Below are positions 1 to 6,964 of a stretch of 23,832 nucleotides of DNA, one piece after another. Under the pieces are notes generated by a model. It saw nothing but the letters and a program-made list of their open reading frames with translations, searched no databases and was not told where the DNA came from. Positions within the stretch are counted from its first letter, which is position 1, and the number at the start of each line of letters is the position of its first letter. Both the position numbers and the translations under genes were made by a program. The stretch covers positions 1 through 23,832 of the forward strand of contig JBDKGS010000024.1 of the NCBI GenBank assembly GCA_039798065.1, written 5' to 3'. The DNA is from UBA5070 sp039798065 (GTDB lineage Bacteria > Fibrobacterota > Fibrobacteria > UBA5070).

Positions 1-466
1 CGCGATCCTGGTTGTTTTCCTCGGCGCAGGCCTTCACGCATTCCATGTAGCCTTTGCACTTGGAGATGTTGAAGGCGTACCCGAACAACACGTCCTTGCG
101 GGGCTTGGTGGTGCGGATCCGGACATCGACGCCCTGTTCCAACCATGCCAACCTCTCCAGACGCTTCACCGTGTCACGACGTTCTTCGTCGGTCATGATC
201 TGGTAGTTCTTGCGCAGGTATTCCTTGAACTTCAGGCGTTCCGCCTCATCCTGCGGCGACTCTTTGGGCTGGTCGGAAGGCTTGTCCGCATCCGATCCCG
301 AAACCCCCATCAAGGCCGCGCCGGCACCCACCACCGCCAACGTCCCGAGCATGGCGCGACGGGAATTGTCCACCGGGGCATCGCAGGAGCACCCACCCGA
401 ACAGCCAGACTTTTCCGCAGGTTGGTCATCCTGGGAGCCACCGAAGAATTTCATCAACTTGCTCAT
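1..466 (-). CDS. Tat-exported ferredoxin-type iron-sulfur protein, C-terminus cut by the window edge
   Basis: The 155 visible residues begin at an ATG that overlaps the stop of the upstream cytochrome gene (ATGA). Residues 35-53 form a twin-arginine signal (SRRAMLG then a small-residue hydrophobic stretch), so the folded protein is probably exported to the periplasm. A Cys-rich patch, CSGGCSC (residues 22-28), precedes the signal. The start of a ferredoxin domain is visible at residues 137-147 (CKGYMECVKAC), followed by the ENNQDR sequence typical of dicluster 4Fe-4S electron-transfer subunits. In the usual CxxCxxCxxxC pattern the second Cys is replaced here by Tyr140. By position, last in a nap operon, it probably passes electrons between the quinol pool and the cytochromes, as NapG- or NrfC-type subunits do; that role is inferred. 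The remaining cluster ligands lie outside the window. Confidence 0.8.
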   Translation of the reverse strand, partial: MSKLMKFFGGSQDDQPAEKSGCSGGCSCDAPVDNSRRAMLGTLAVVGAGAALMGVSGSDADKPSDQPKESPQDEAERLKFKEYLRKNYQIMTDEERRDTVKRLERLAWLEQGVDVRIRTTKPRKDVLFGYAFNISKCKGYMECVKACAEENNQDR

Positions 467-1116
467 GGATGTTTCTCCGACACCGGTTCGCGGACCGGCG
501 CGCTGTTCATGGGCTCGATCACCGGCATTTTCACAGGAAAGAGCGGATCGTGGGGGTTGTGGCAACCGGTGCAACTTTGCACCACGCGCGGCCCTGCCCA
601 ACCACCCAAACGCTTGCCGTGGGAGCCGATGCTCCAATCGGTGGCTTGGCGACTGTGGCACTGCGCGCACAACAGGTACGGGTGATCCCAGCCGATGCTG
701 TCGCCACGCAGCGTGCGCAGCGACATCCCCTTGTCGGGCGCGTGGCAGGTGAAGCAATCCATGGTGCTGGAACCCGCGTGGTGCATTTCCAGTCCCCAAT
801 GCGCCTTCTGAGCCCCTTGACGTTTTCCGTCGGGTTTGAAATTGGCGGTGTGGCAGTCGGTGCAGGGGAACTTGCGGATCTGGTCGTGGCGGGTGGCCAC
901 TTCGAAATCGGTGGCGGCCTTGCCCTTGAACAAGCTGGCGACGCGCTTGCCCTGGTAAAGATTGTTCGACTGATCAGCGGGAATCGGATCGGCCACGGTG
1001 TCGGTGGATTTGCGCAGACGTTCGAGCAGCGACTCATGCTCGCCCGGACGGCAAGCGCCCAAGCCAGCCACCACGGCCATCAAAGCCGCCAGCGACAGAA
1101 TTCGTCCAAAGGTCAT
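463..1116 (-). CDS. Tetraheme c-type cytochrome lipoprotein of the nap operon
   Basis: This 217-residue protein starts with a hydrophobic leader and a lipobox (LGAC, Cys22), so it is likely a lipid-anchored periplasmic cytochrome. Four heme-binding motifs are visible: CTDCH (85-89), CFTCH (121-125), CAQCH (150-154) and CTGCH (182-186). Additional His residues (107, 112, 113, 145, 166, 189) could serve as distal ligands. Its ATG overlaps the stop of the preceding napB-like gene, with GGAGAG just upstream; a longer in-frame extension back to 1332 lies entirely inside that gene and was not chosen. The C-terminal tail after the fourth heme is Pro-rich. In the operon it probably relays electrons toward the NapB-like protein and NapA, comparable in role to the tetraheme NapM of some anaerobes. 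I cannot assign it to NapM by sequence alone. Confidence 0.85.
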   Translation of the reverse strand: MTFGRILSLAALMAVVAGLGACRPGEHESLLERLRKSTDTVADPIPADQSNNLYQGKRVASLFKGKAATDFEVATRHDQIRKFPCTDCHTANFKPDGKRQGAQKAHWGLEMHHAGSSTMDCFTCHAPDKGMSLRTLRGDSIGWDHPYLLCAQCHSRQATDWSIGSHGKRLGGWAGPRVVQSCTGCHNPHDPLFPVKMPVIEPMNSAPVREPVSEKHP

Positions 1117-1778
1117 AACTTGCTCTCCGGAAAAGTTCCGTCGGAATTGGCCGGCACGTGGCATTGGCGGCAGTTGGTGCGTCCAGGATGCGTGGTCCGA
1201 ATTTCCACCGGCGCCGAGGGGCCTGCGTGGCATGCCAGACAATTTCCGCGGTATTGGAGGGAGTGCGGAATGGCAGGAGGTCCAGCTGGTTGCGATCGAT
1301 CGTTCAGCGCCGGATAGGCGGGAGTTTTCCATCCCGAGGGACGGAATGCATCGCCACCATCACCGGGTACGTGGCATTGCCGACACGAAGTCCATTCCGG
1401 ATGCGGAGTGGGCGGCGCGTACCTCTGCCATTTCTCGACCCATCCCCCGTCGCGGTGGCAATTCAGACAATTTCTGGTACCAGTCCGTTCGTTCTCGGGA
1501 CTGACCGCGTGGGGAATCCAAGGCGGTGCACCATCGAAGGCGCGGTGCTTCCTGATTTGTTCCAGGATTCGAGCCGAACCCATCCTGGGAGCCGAATCCG
1601 ACTTCCTGTAACCCATCTGCAGGTCGCGGTACATGCCACCTTGCTCGGCGTCGTGGGCCCGCGAACTGGAATCGGAAACGATTTCGGTTCGCTCGGCGTC
1701 CGATGTCACTTCTTGTCGGCAGCCCCAGACCGCCAACATGGCCGTGCAGACCAAAGGAAAAAACATGATCCTGCGCAT
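1113..1778 (-). CDS. napB: Doubled NapB-like tetraheme cytochrome lipoprotein
   Basis: NapB is the small diheme cytochrome that feeds electrons to NapA. This 221-residue version contains the diheme unit twice. Unit 1 has PPWIPH (His90), CLNCH (104-108), a His at 126 and CRQCHVP (132-138). Unit 2 has PPAIPH (His172), CLACH (180-184), a His at 197 and CRQCHVP (203-209). A signal with lipobox ending WGC (Cys20) predicts lipid anchoring, whereas classical NapB is soluble. The MYRD...GY stretch at 49-57 also resembles the N-terminal region of NapB. The start at 1778 lies 7 bp after the napA stop; a longer frame exists but lies inside napA and has no signal before it. The neighbours, napA upstream and a tetraheme cytochrome downstream by ATGA overlap, support an electron-donor role. 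The orthology to napB is inferred from the motif pattern. Confidence 0.82.
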   Translation of the reverse strand: MRRIMFFPLVCTAMLAVWGCRQEVTSDAERTEIVSDSSSRAHDAEQGGMYRDLQMGYRKSDSAPRMGSARILEQIRKHRAFDGAPPWIPHAVSPENERTGTRNCLNCHRDGGWVEKWQRYAPPTPHPEWTSCRQCHVPGDGGDAFRPSGWKTPAYPALNDRSQPAGPPAIPHSLQYRGNCLACHAGPSAPVEIRTTHPGRTNCRQCHVPANSDGTFPESKL

Positions 1779-1785
1779 CGGGCGA

Positions 1786-4110
1786 TCAGGCCTTTTCCAC
1801 GCGCACGGAACACTTCTTGTAGTCCGGCTGCTTGGAGATCGGGCAGTGGGCATCCAGAGTCAGCTCGTTGATGAGAAGCTTCTCGTCAAAAAACGGCACG
1901 AACACCTGGCCCGGCTCCGGGACACCACGTCCGTCCACCGATGCGGGAAACACCATGGTGCCGCGACGGGTGGTCAAGCGAACCTTGTCTCCATCCACGA
2001 CGCCCATCCGTTTGGCATCGGCGGGATTCAGCTCGACATACGCGTGGGGCACGGCGCGATGCAGGACCGGAATCCGTCGTGTCATGGAGCCGGAGTGCCA
2101 GTGCTCCAAAACCCGCCCGGTGCAAAGCCAAAATGGAAATTCCTTGTCCGGCGACTCGGCGGCGGGTTCGTAGGGGCGCAACCAAAGATTCGCGCGGTGG
2201 TCGGCGTTGCCGTAGAAATCCCAAGTGTTGCCGGAAGCGGCAGGATCGAATTTTCCATGGTAGCGCCACTTGGTGGATTTGCCGTTCACGTAGGGCCAGG
2301 GCAATCCCGGATTCTTCTTCAGATCGGCGATGGGGGCCATCCCGTGTTTCTTGCCTGCCTGGTGTTTGCAGTATTCCTCGTAGGCCTTTTCGTTGTAGTT
2401 CTCGCGCGTCCACGGGAATTCCTTGGTGAACCCCAGGCGGTGCGCGACCTCGATGAGCTGCCAACCATCGGCCACCGCGTCACCGGGAGGCGGCACGAGT
2501 TCGTTCCAGTGCTGGGTACGACGTTCGGAATTGCCGAACAAGCCCTCGCGCTCGATCCACATCGCGCTGGGCAGGACCACGTCGGCAATTTCTGTCGTCG
2601 GCGTGGGGTAGACGTCGCTCACCACGATGAACCGATCTTCCTTCTGGGTCGCCTCGCGATACCGCTTGAGTTTGGGCATGGTCACCATCGGGTTGGTCAC
2701 CTGCACCCAAAGGAAGCGGATGTCGCCGCGGTCCAGGCCGCGGAAAATCTCGACGGTGTGCAACCCCGGCTTGGGGTTGATGCGTTCGACCGGAACCTGC
2801 CAGATTTCGGCAGCATGCTTGCGATCCTCCTCGTTCGTGACCACGCCGTGCGGCAGACGATGCGCAAGCGTGCCCACCTCGCGGACCGTGCCACAAGCCG
2901 AGGGCTGGCCGGTGAGCGAAAACGGACTGTTGCCGGGAGTCGCGATCTTGCCGGTCAGAAGGTGCAGGTTGTACACGAGGTTGTTGATCCACGTGCCGCG
3001 CACGTGCTGGTTCATCCCCATGCACCACAAGCTCATGACACGTTTTGACGGATCTCCGTACAGGCTCGCCAAGTACCTGATGTTCGCCGCGCTGACACCG
3101 CTGATCTTTTCGACCTTTTCGGGGGTGTAGTCCTTCAGGAATTCGCGGTATTCATCGAGGGTCGTCGCGACCGGCTCGTCCTTGAAGTTCTCCTTGTCCA
3201 CCAGGCCGTAGCCGATGTTGGTCTTCCCCTTGCGGACGGTCACGTGTTTGGCGAGGAAGTCGTTGTTCTGCCAGCCCCTGGCGAGGATCTCGTGCGCGAT
3301 GCCGTTGGCCAAGGCCAGATCGGTATTGGGCTTGAAGATGATGTGCTTGTCCGAAGCATGGCTGGATCGGGTCGTGCGGGTGGACAGATCGATCAGTTTG
3401 ACGTTCGCGCTGTTCTGCTTGCGTTCCAGCATGCGCGAGAAAAGAACCGGATGCATCTCGGCGGGATTGTTTCCCCAGGTCACGAAGATGTCGGCGTGGT
3501 CGAAATCGTCGTAGCAACCCATCGGTTCGTCCATGCCAAAACTTGTCATGAACCCGGTGACCGCCGAAGACATGCACAGTCGCGCGTTGCCTTCCAGATT
3601 GTTGTTCCCCAAGCAGCCTTTCATGAACTTGCTCGCCACGTACCCGTCGGGAATTGTCCACTGGCCCGAGCCATACATGGCGATGCTGTCCTTGCCGTAC
3701 TTCGCCGAGATTTCCTTCATCTTGGCAGCCACGAGGTCGAGCGCCTCCTTGAGGGGGACGGGGACGAGCTTGCCATTCTTGCGCACCAGCGCGTTGGTCA
3801 GGCGATCCTTGCCGTACAGGGCAAGGATCGCGTGGAAGCCTTTGACGCAAGCCAGCCCGCGATTCACCGGCGAGGCTGGATCGCCCTTGACCGCAACCGC
3901 CACCCCGTGCTCTACGGCAACCAAAAGACCGCAACCCGTGCCGCAAAACCGGCAAGGTGCCTTCTGCCAGTGCAATCCTCCGTCGGAAGCCTTCTCCTTG
4001 GCTTCTCCGGCAAAGGCCGCCCCCGGAACAAGTTCCGCCACGGTGCTGATCGCGGCAGCGGCGGCCATTTGCTTCAGGAACGAACGGCGGGTGGTGTCGG
4101 TGGGGTTCAT
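1786..4110 (-). CDS. napA: Periplasmic nitrate reductase catalytic subunit NapA
   Basis: NapA reduces nitrate to nitrite in the periplasm using a bis-molybdopterin guanine dinucleotide cofactor and one 4Fe-4S cluster. The 774-residue product starts with a twin-arginine signal (TRRSFLKQM, residues 7-15) followed by an Ala-rich segment. The cluster ligands are C53, C56, C60 (CRFCGTGC) and C88 (ACVKG). The molybdenum ligand is predicted as Cys179 in NARLCMSSAVTG. Mid-protein motifs typical of the family, such as MGMNQHVRGTW and the GNSERRTQHW region, are present, and so is the C-terminal cofactor-binding domain containing TGRVLEHWHSGSMTRR. The ATG at 4110 overlaps the napD stop (ATGA) with GAGGAG just upstream, which fixes the start over a longer frame reaching into napD. 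I see no frameshift or missing ligand. Confusion with formate dehydrogenase or assimilatory NasA is unlikely given napD and the cytochromes alongside. Confidence 0.97.
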   Translation of the reverse strand: MNPTDTTRRSFLKQMAAAAAISTVAELVPGAAFAGEAKEKASDGGLHWQKAPCRFCGTGCGLLVAVEHGVAVAVKGDPASPVNRGLACVKGFHAILALYGKDRLTNALVRKNGKLVPVPLKEALDLVAAKMKEISAKYGKDSIAMYGSGQWTIPDGYVASKFMKGCLGNNNLEGNARLCMSSAVTGFMTSFGMDEPMGCYDDFDHADIFVTWGNNPAEMHPVLFSRMLERKQNSANVKLIDLSTRTTRSSHASDKHIIFKPNTDLALANGIAHEILARGWQNNDFLAKHVTVRKGKTNIGYGLVDKENFKDEPVATTLDEYREFLKDYTPEKVEKISGVSAANIRYLASLYGDPSKRVMSLWCMGMNQHVRGTWINNLVYNLHLLTGKIATPGNSPFSLTGQPSACGTVREVGTLAHRLPHGVVTNEEDRKHAAEIWQVPVERINPKPGLHTVEIFRGLDRGDIRFLWVQVTNPMVTMPKLKRYREATQKEDRFIVVSDVYPTPTTEIADVVLPSAMWIEREGLFGNSERRTQHWNELVPPPGDAVADGWQLIEVAHRLGFTKEFPWTRENYNEKAYEEYCKHQAGKKHGMAPIADLKKNPGLPWPYVNGKSTKWRYHGKFDPAASGNTWDFYGNADHRANLWLRPYEPAAESPDKEFPFWLCTGRVLEHWHSGSMTRRIPVLHRAVPHAYVELNPADAKRMGVVDGDKVRLTTRRGTMVFPASVDGRGVPEPGQVFVPFFDEKLLINELTLDAHCPISKQPDYKKCSVRVEKA

Positions 4111-4343
4111 GGAGTCTCCTCGGCATGAGCAAAGACCAGCGCGGCTTGGGCCACGCTTTCCAGGGATTGCAAACGATCGCACAGCTCCTTGTCGGACCGT
4201 GCATCGGGCGTGTCGGTCACCAGGACCGCGATCTGTTTGACGGAATCCGGCAAGAGCTCGCAACCCTCGATGGATTCGACGTCATGGAGCATCTGTTCGA
4301 ACGATCCTGTCGTGGGGAACAGGATCCAACTGGCGATGGGCAT
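4107..4343 (-). CDS. napD: NapD, Tat-signal-binding chaperone for NapA maturation
   Basis: NapD-family proteins are small cytoplasmic chaperones that bind the twin-arginine signal of NapA until the cofactor is inserted. The 78-residue product has the expected length and ferredoxin-like-fold pattern: an opening strand (PIASWILF), an acidic middle segment (SIEGCELLP), a second strand (QIAVLVTDT) and a C-terminal strand (AALVFAHAEE). It is the first gene of the nap operon, and its stop overlaps the napA start. No clear ribosome-binding site precedes the ATG. The identification rests on size, the strand pattern and its position directly before napA, because family sequence conservation is low. 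Confidence 0.85.
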   Translation of the reverse strand: MPIASWILFPTTGSFEQMLHDVESIEGCELLPDSVKQIAVLVTDTPDARSDKELCDRLQSLESVAQAALVFAHAEETP

Positions 4344-4381
4344 TTGGGATTTGCGCTTCGAAAATACCGTCAGCTGGATCG

Positions 4382-4396
4382 CACGGTCGGACCGTG
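4382..4396. promoter_or_regulatory. Perfect 15-bp palindrome in the nap leader
   Basis: The sequence CACGGTC-G-GACCGTG is a perfect 7-1-7 inverted repeat, 39 bp before the napD start and just downstream of the predicted transcription start. It could be an operator, or a short hairpin in the 5' leader. A similarly built 15-bp palindrome lies before moeA (6800-6814). No known regulator consensus was recognised. Confidence 0.45.
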
Positions 4397-4406
4397 TCTC
4401 GCTCCA

Positions 4407-4420
4407 ATTGTTATGACAAT
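4407..4420. promoter_or_regulatory. ATTGT-N4-ACAAT palindrome at the predicted nap transcription start
   Basis: ATTGT TATG ACAAT is a perfect 5-4-5 inverted repeat in the AT-rich nap upstream region. The geometry (TTGT-N4-ACAA) resembles sites of CRP/FNR-superfamily regulators of nitrogen-oxide respiration such as HcpR or DNR, but the half-site is not an exact match to the FNR half TTGAT. It overlaps the expected start point of the nap promoter, a position more typical of repression than of activation. The regulator is unknown. Confidence 0.4.
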
Positions 4421-4421
4421 A

Positions 4422-4450
4422 ATTCTATACTCGCAGCTATTTAATTGCAA
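4422..4450 (-). promoter_or_regulatory. Predicted promoter of the nap operon
   Basis: Read on the minus strand, TTGCAA (4450-4445) is followed after 17 bp by TAGAAT (4427-4422), 4 of 6 and 5 of 6 matches to sigma-70 -35 and -10 boxes. This AT-rich stretch stands out from the GC-rich surroundings and lies about 80 bp before napD. The spacer holds AATTAAATAGCTGCG (4446-4432), nearly identical to a sequence inside the predicted norB promoter. Confidence 0.42.
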
Positions 4451-4513
4451 CATATTTTTTCATTCAAGATCCAACAATCCATTGGCAAACAACCCGATCA
4501 CCGGCTTGCGAGG

Positions 4514-4544
4514 GAATTTACGGGGCGAGTCGTCCCGTAAATTC
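4514..4544 (-). terminator. Stem-loop at the end of moaA
   Basis: GAATTTACGGG (4514-4524) pairs perfectly with CCCGTAAATTC (4534-4544) around a 9-base loop, giving an 11-bp stem that begins within the moaA stop codon. There is no T-run after it on either strand, so it is not a textbook intrinsic terminator. It may still end or protect the moeA-moaA transcript and insulate it from nap. Confidence 0.55.
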
Positions 4545-5511
4545 AACCGCCGATGGTGTGCATCGCTTGGCTTATGGAAGCGATCCGCCCGATCGGCTTG
4601 AGGCGCGCAACTTGCCGCAAAATGTCGGGCAATTCCTGTCGATCCAGGCCGCGCAACGACACGCCTTCTTCCTTGAACAAACAGGCACGCAGAGTCCCTT
4701 TCGCCGACAAGCGCAGTCGGCTGCAACCGCCACAAAACGGCACCGATTCGCTGGCGATGAAGCCCAAACTCGCCCCCGCCTGGGATATTCTCTTGAACGC
4801 CGTGGCGTCGTCTTCCACCTGAACCGGGATCAAGGGCGAATGCAGCTCCAATCGAGCCAGCATCTCGGAGGCAGCCACGAACCGCTGGTCAAAAAATGGC
4901 AGGGCCTCGCCAATGCGCATCAGCTCCAGGAACCGGACTTCCACACCTTCCACGATCGCAAAGTCGTGGAATGCCTCCAGTTCGTGGTCGTTCCAACCGC
5001 GCATGACCACCGTGTTGATCTTCACCAGCAGACCGGCATCCCGTGCGGCACGGATCCCCGAAAGCACCGAAACGAGGTCGCCCGCACGGGCCATACGTCG
5101 GAAATTGTCGGGATCCAGACTGTCCAGGCTCACGTTGACGCCGTGAAGTCCCCACTCGGCAAGAGATCTGGCGTGCCTCGCCAGATGCGAACCGTTGGTG
5201 GTGAGCCCCACGCGCAAACCTGGAATTTCACAGATGCGCCGGGCGATTTCGGCGAACTCGGCACGCAACGTAGGCTCGCCGCCGGTGATGCGCACGGCTT
5301 CGATCCCGATGTTCGCGAGATCGGAGACGATGTCGACGATTTCTGTCGGGGAAAGCAGTTCGTCGCGACCGGCGAAAGTCGCGTGTTCGGGCATGCAGTA
5401 CACGCAGCGCAGGTTGCAGGCCTCGGTGAGGGAAACCCGCAACTTGCGCAGCCTGCGTCCATGCTGGTCGATCAGCGCATCGGAAACAACGGATGCCAAC
5501 GGAGCGTTCAC
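4543..5511 (-). CDS. moaA: GTP 3',8-cyclase MoaA (molybdopterin synthesis, step 1)
   Basis: MoaA is a radical-SAM enzyme that, with MoaC, converts GTP to cyclic pyranopterin monophosphate in the cytoplasm. The 322-residue product carries the SAM-cluster motif CNLRCVYC (Cys32, 36, 39), the TGGEPTLR motif, and the C-terminal second-cluster motif CGGCSRLRL with a third Cys about 14 residues on (LRACLF). It ends in GG, the double glycine that MoaA inserts into its own active site. The start chosen is the GTG at 5511, which overlaps the moeA stop (GTGA); another GTG lies one codon earlier. The frame is open well beyond this point, but only inside moeA, so the long version is not real. It is probably co-transcribed with moeA. 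Confidence 0.95.
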   Translation of the reverse strand: MNAPLASVVSDALIDQHGRRLRKLRVSLTEACNLRCVYCMPEHATFAGRDELLSPTEIVDIVSDLANIGIEAVRITGGEPTLRAEFAEIARRICEIPGLRVGLTTNGSHLARHARSLAEWGLHGVNVSLDSLDPDNFRRMARAGDLVSVLSGIRAARDAGLLVKINTVVMRGWNDHELEAFHDFAIVEGVEVRFLELMRIGEALPFFDQRFVAASEMLARLELHSPLIPVQVEDDATAFKRISQAGASLGFIASESVPFCGGCSRLRLSAKGTLRACLFKEEGVSLRGLDRQELPDILRQVARLKPIGRIASISQAMHTIGG

Positions 5512-6743
5512 CACGGATGGAACCCGACCACGGAGCCTGCAACGACGGATTCCGCCCCGGGGAGGATTTCCACGAACCCGTCGGATCCCACCACCCCAGC
5601 CCAATCGCCCGACCCCGTCACCGGGACAACCTTCGCGTATTGCGAGACACCCTGGCGTTCGAGTTTCACGGGCACGAACCGGGTTTTCTTCGGCGCCGAC
5701 TTCACGTCTTCCTGGAGCACGACCTGGAAAGCGCGAGCCTGAAAACCCGCCGAGCGCTCCAGGATGGGCCGCACATGCCGGACAAAACATGTCAAGGCGG
5801 ACAACGGGTTGCCCGGCAAGCCCGCGACCAATCCGCCTTTTGGCGACATGCCCATCCACAACGGCATTCCCGGTTGCTGCGCGAGGCCGTGGAACAGCTT
5901 CTCCACTCCCACCGATTCGAGGATCCCGGGAATCAGGTCCCATTTGCCCATGGAGACCCCACCGGACAGGATCACCGCATCGTTTTCCTTCACGAGACGC
6001 GACAGAACTTGTCGCAGCTTCTTTTCGTCGTCGGGGATGTGGCGGATCTCGGGCCGCCCCAAACCAGCCAACTCCAGGGAAGCGGCGATCCCCCACACGT
6101 TGGATTGCCTAACCTGGTGCGACATTGGAACCCGGCCGGGCTCCACCAATTCGTCGCCACTCGAAACCAGCACAACCTGCGGAAGGCAAGCAACTTTCGG
6201 GCGCACGACGCCCAACGAGGCCAACGCCGCGATTTCGCCGGGTCCCGCCAAGGCAGGGGTCTTGATCACCAATTCGCCAGCCTTGCGGTCGCGACCAGTC
6301 TCGTGGACATTCGCTCCTTTCGCGAATTGGTCGGCCAGGAAACGGACACGCCCATCGTCGATCCGTTCGGTCTTTTCGACCTGGATCACCGTGTCGCAAC
6401 CTGCAGGCAGCACGGCTCCAGTCATGGCCTCCATGCAACCCTGCGGATCGGTCAAGGTCCCACGCGGATGCCCCGCGCGTGCCGCACCTTGCACCTGGAA
6501 TTCGCGCCGACCCGCCTGAAAGGAATCCCAAGCGAATGCATAGCCGTCCATACAGATTCTGTCGAACGCGGGAACCGGTCGATCGGCGACCACGCCACCG
6601 ATCAGGAGACGCCCCCCTGCCTTCGCAAGATCCACCGATTCGAAATACACCGGGATCTGGAAACAGGAAAGCATCTCGTCGGCTTCTTCCACCGACATCG
6701 CTCCGTCTCGCCCCGGACCGCCGGACAGGAAGGAATTTGTCAT
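5508..6743 (-). CDS. moeA: Molybdopterin molybdenumtransferase MoeA
   Basis: MoeA inserts molybdate into adenylylated molybdopterin, the final step of basic molybdenum-cofactor assembly. The 411-residue product matches the family length. Visible motifs are RPVPAFDRICMDGYA near residue 55, the MTGAVLPAGCDTVI segment, SSGDELVEPG, SGGVSMGKWD (the cofactor-binding loop with its conserved Asp) and GLPGNPLSALTCF. The ATG at 6743 is preceded by CAGGAA at a rather wide spacing; Met16 is an alternative start. It overlaps moaA by GTGA, so the two are translationally coupled. About 220 bp separate it from the upstream ywiC gene, so it may have its own promoter; a 15-bp palindrome lies 57 bp before the start. 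Confidence 0.95.
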   Translation of the reverse strand: MTNSFLSGGPGRDGAMSVEEADEMLSCFQIPVYFESVDLAKAGGRLLIGGVVADRPVPAFDRICMDGYAFAWDSFQAGRREFQVQGAARAGHPRGTLTDPQGCMEAMTGAVLPAGCDTVIQVEKTERIDDGRVRFLADQFAKGANVHETGRDRKAGELVIKTPALAGPGEIAALASLGVVRPKVACLPQVVLVSSGDELVEPGRVPMSHQVRQSNVWGIAASLELAGLGRPEIRHIPDDEKKLRQVLSRLVKENDAVILSGGVSMGKWDLIPGILESVGVEKLFHGLAQQPGMPLWMGMSPKGGLVAGLPGNPLSALTCFVRHVRPILERSAGFQARAFQVVLQEDVKSAPKKTRFVPVKLERQGVSQYAKVVPVTGSGDWAGVVGSDGFVEILPGAESVVAGSVVGFHPW

Positions 6744-6799
6744 GTCTCAGATTTCCTGGGTTTTGGCGCTATGTGCTCGCGCCACGAAAGAGGCGATCG

Positions 6800-6814
6800 T
6801 CCCATCGGATGGGA
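6800..6814. promoter_or_regulatory. Perfect 15-bp palindrome before moeA
   Basis: TCCCATC-G-GATGGGA is a perfect 7-1-7 inverted repeat in the 221-bp gap between ywiC and moeA, 57 bp before the moeA start. Its architecture and central TCGGA match the palindrome before napD (4382-4396), though the outer bases differ. It is a possible operator or leader hairpin; function unknown. Confidence 0.35.
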
Positions 6815-6933
6815 TCCGGTGCTTCCCCAAAAACGCCGAATGGGCTGCGCTCGGTCAACAATCGCAAAACTGGTGCTCTGTGCCAAAATCTACCAAGGTT
6901 CGCAGGCAACGTCCGTCACAAACAGCGGATCCA

Positions 6934-6955
6934 CAAAAGGGAATTCGCCGTTTTG
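6934..6955 (-). terminator. Weak stem-loop after ywiC
   Basis: CAAAAGGG and CCGTTTTG flank a short loop 10 bp after the ywiC stop. The stem has one mismatch, and on the minus strand it ends in a short T-run. It could weakly terminate the norB-ric-ywiC transcript, but the fit is poor. Otherwise the 6744-6964 gap shows only the palindrome listed at 6800. Confidence 0.25.
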
Positions 6956-6964
6956 CGCGACAGG

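Noticed and set aside
1633..3048. Long plus-strand open frame (about 471 codons) opposite napA
   Set aside because: It is antisense to napA, which has complete family motifs; the composition is Arg/Gly/His-rich nonsense typical of GC-rich shadow frames.
4344..4542. Molybdenum-cofactor riboswitch before nap or moeA
   Set aside because: Only simple palindromes and one stem-loop are visible; I could not recognise the conserved Moco-RNA core.
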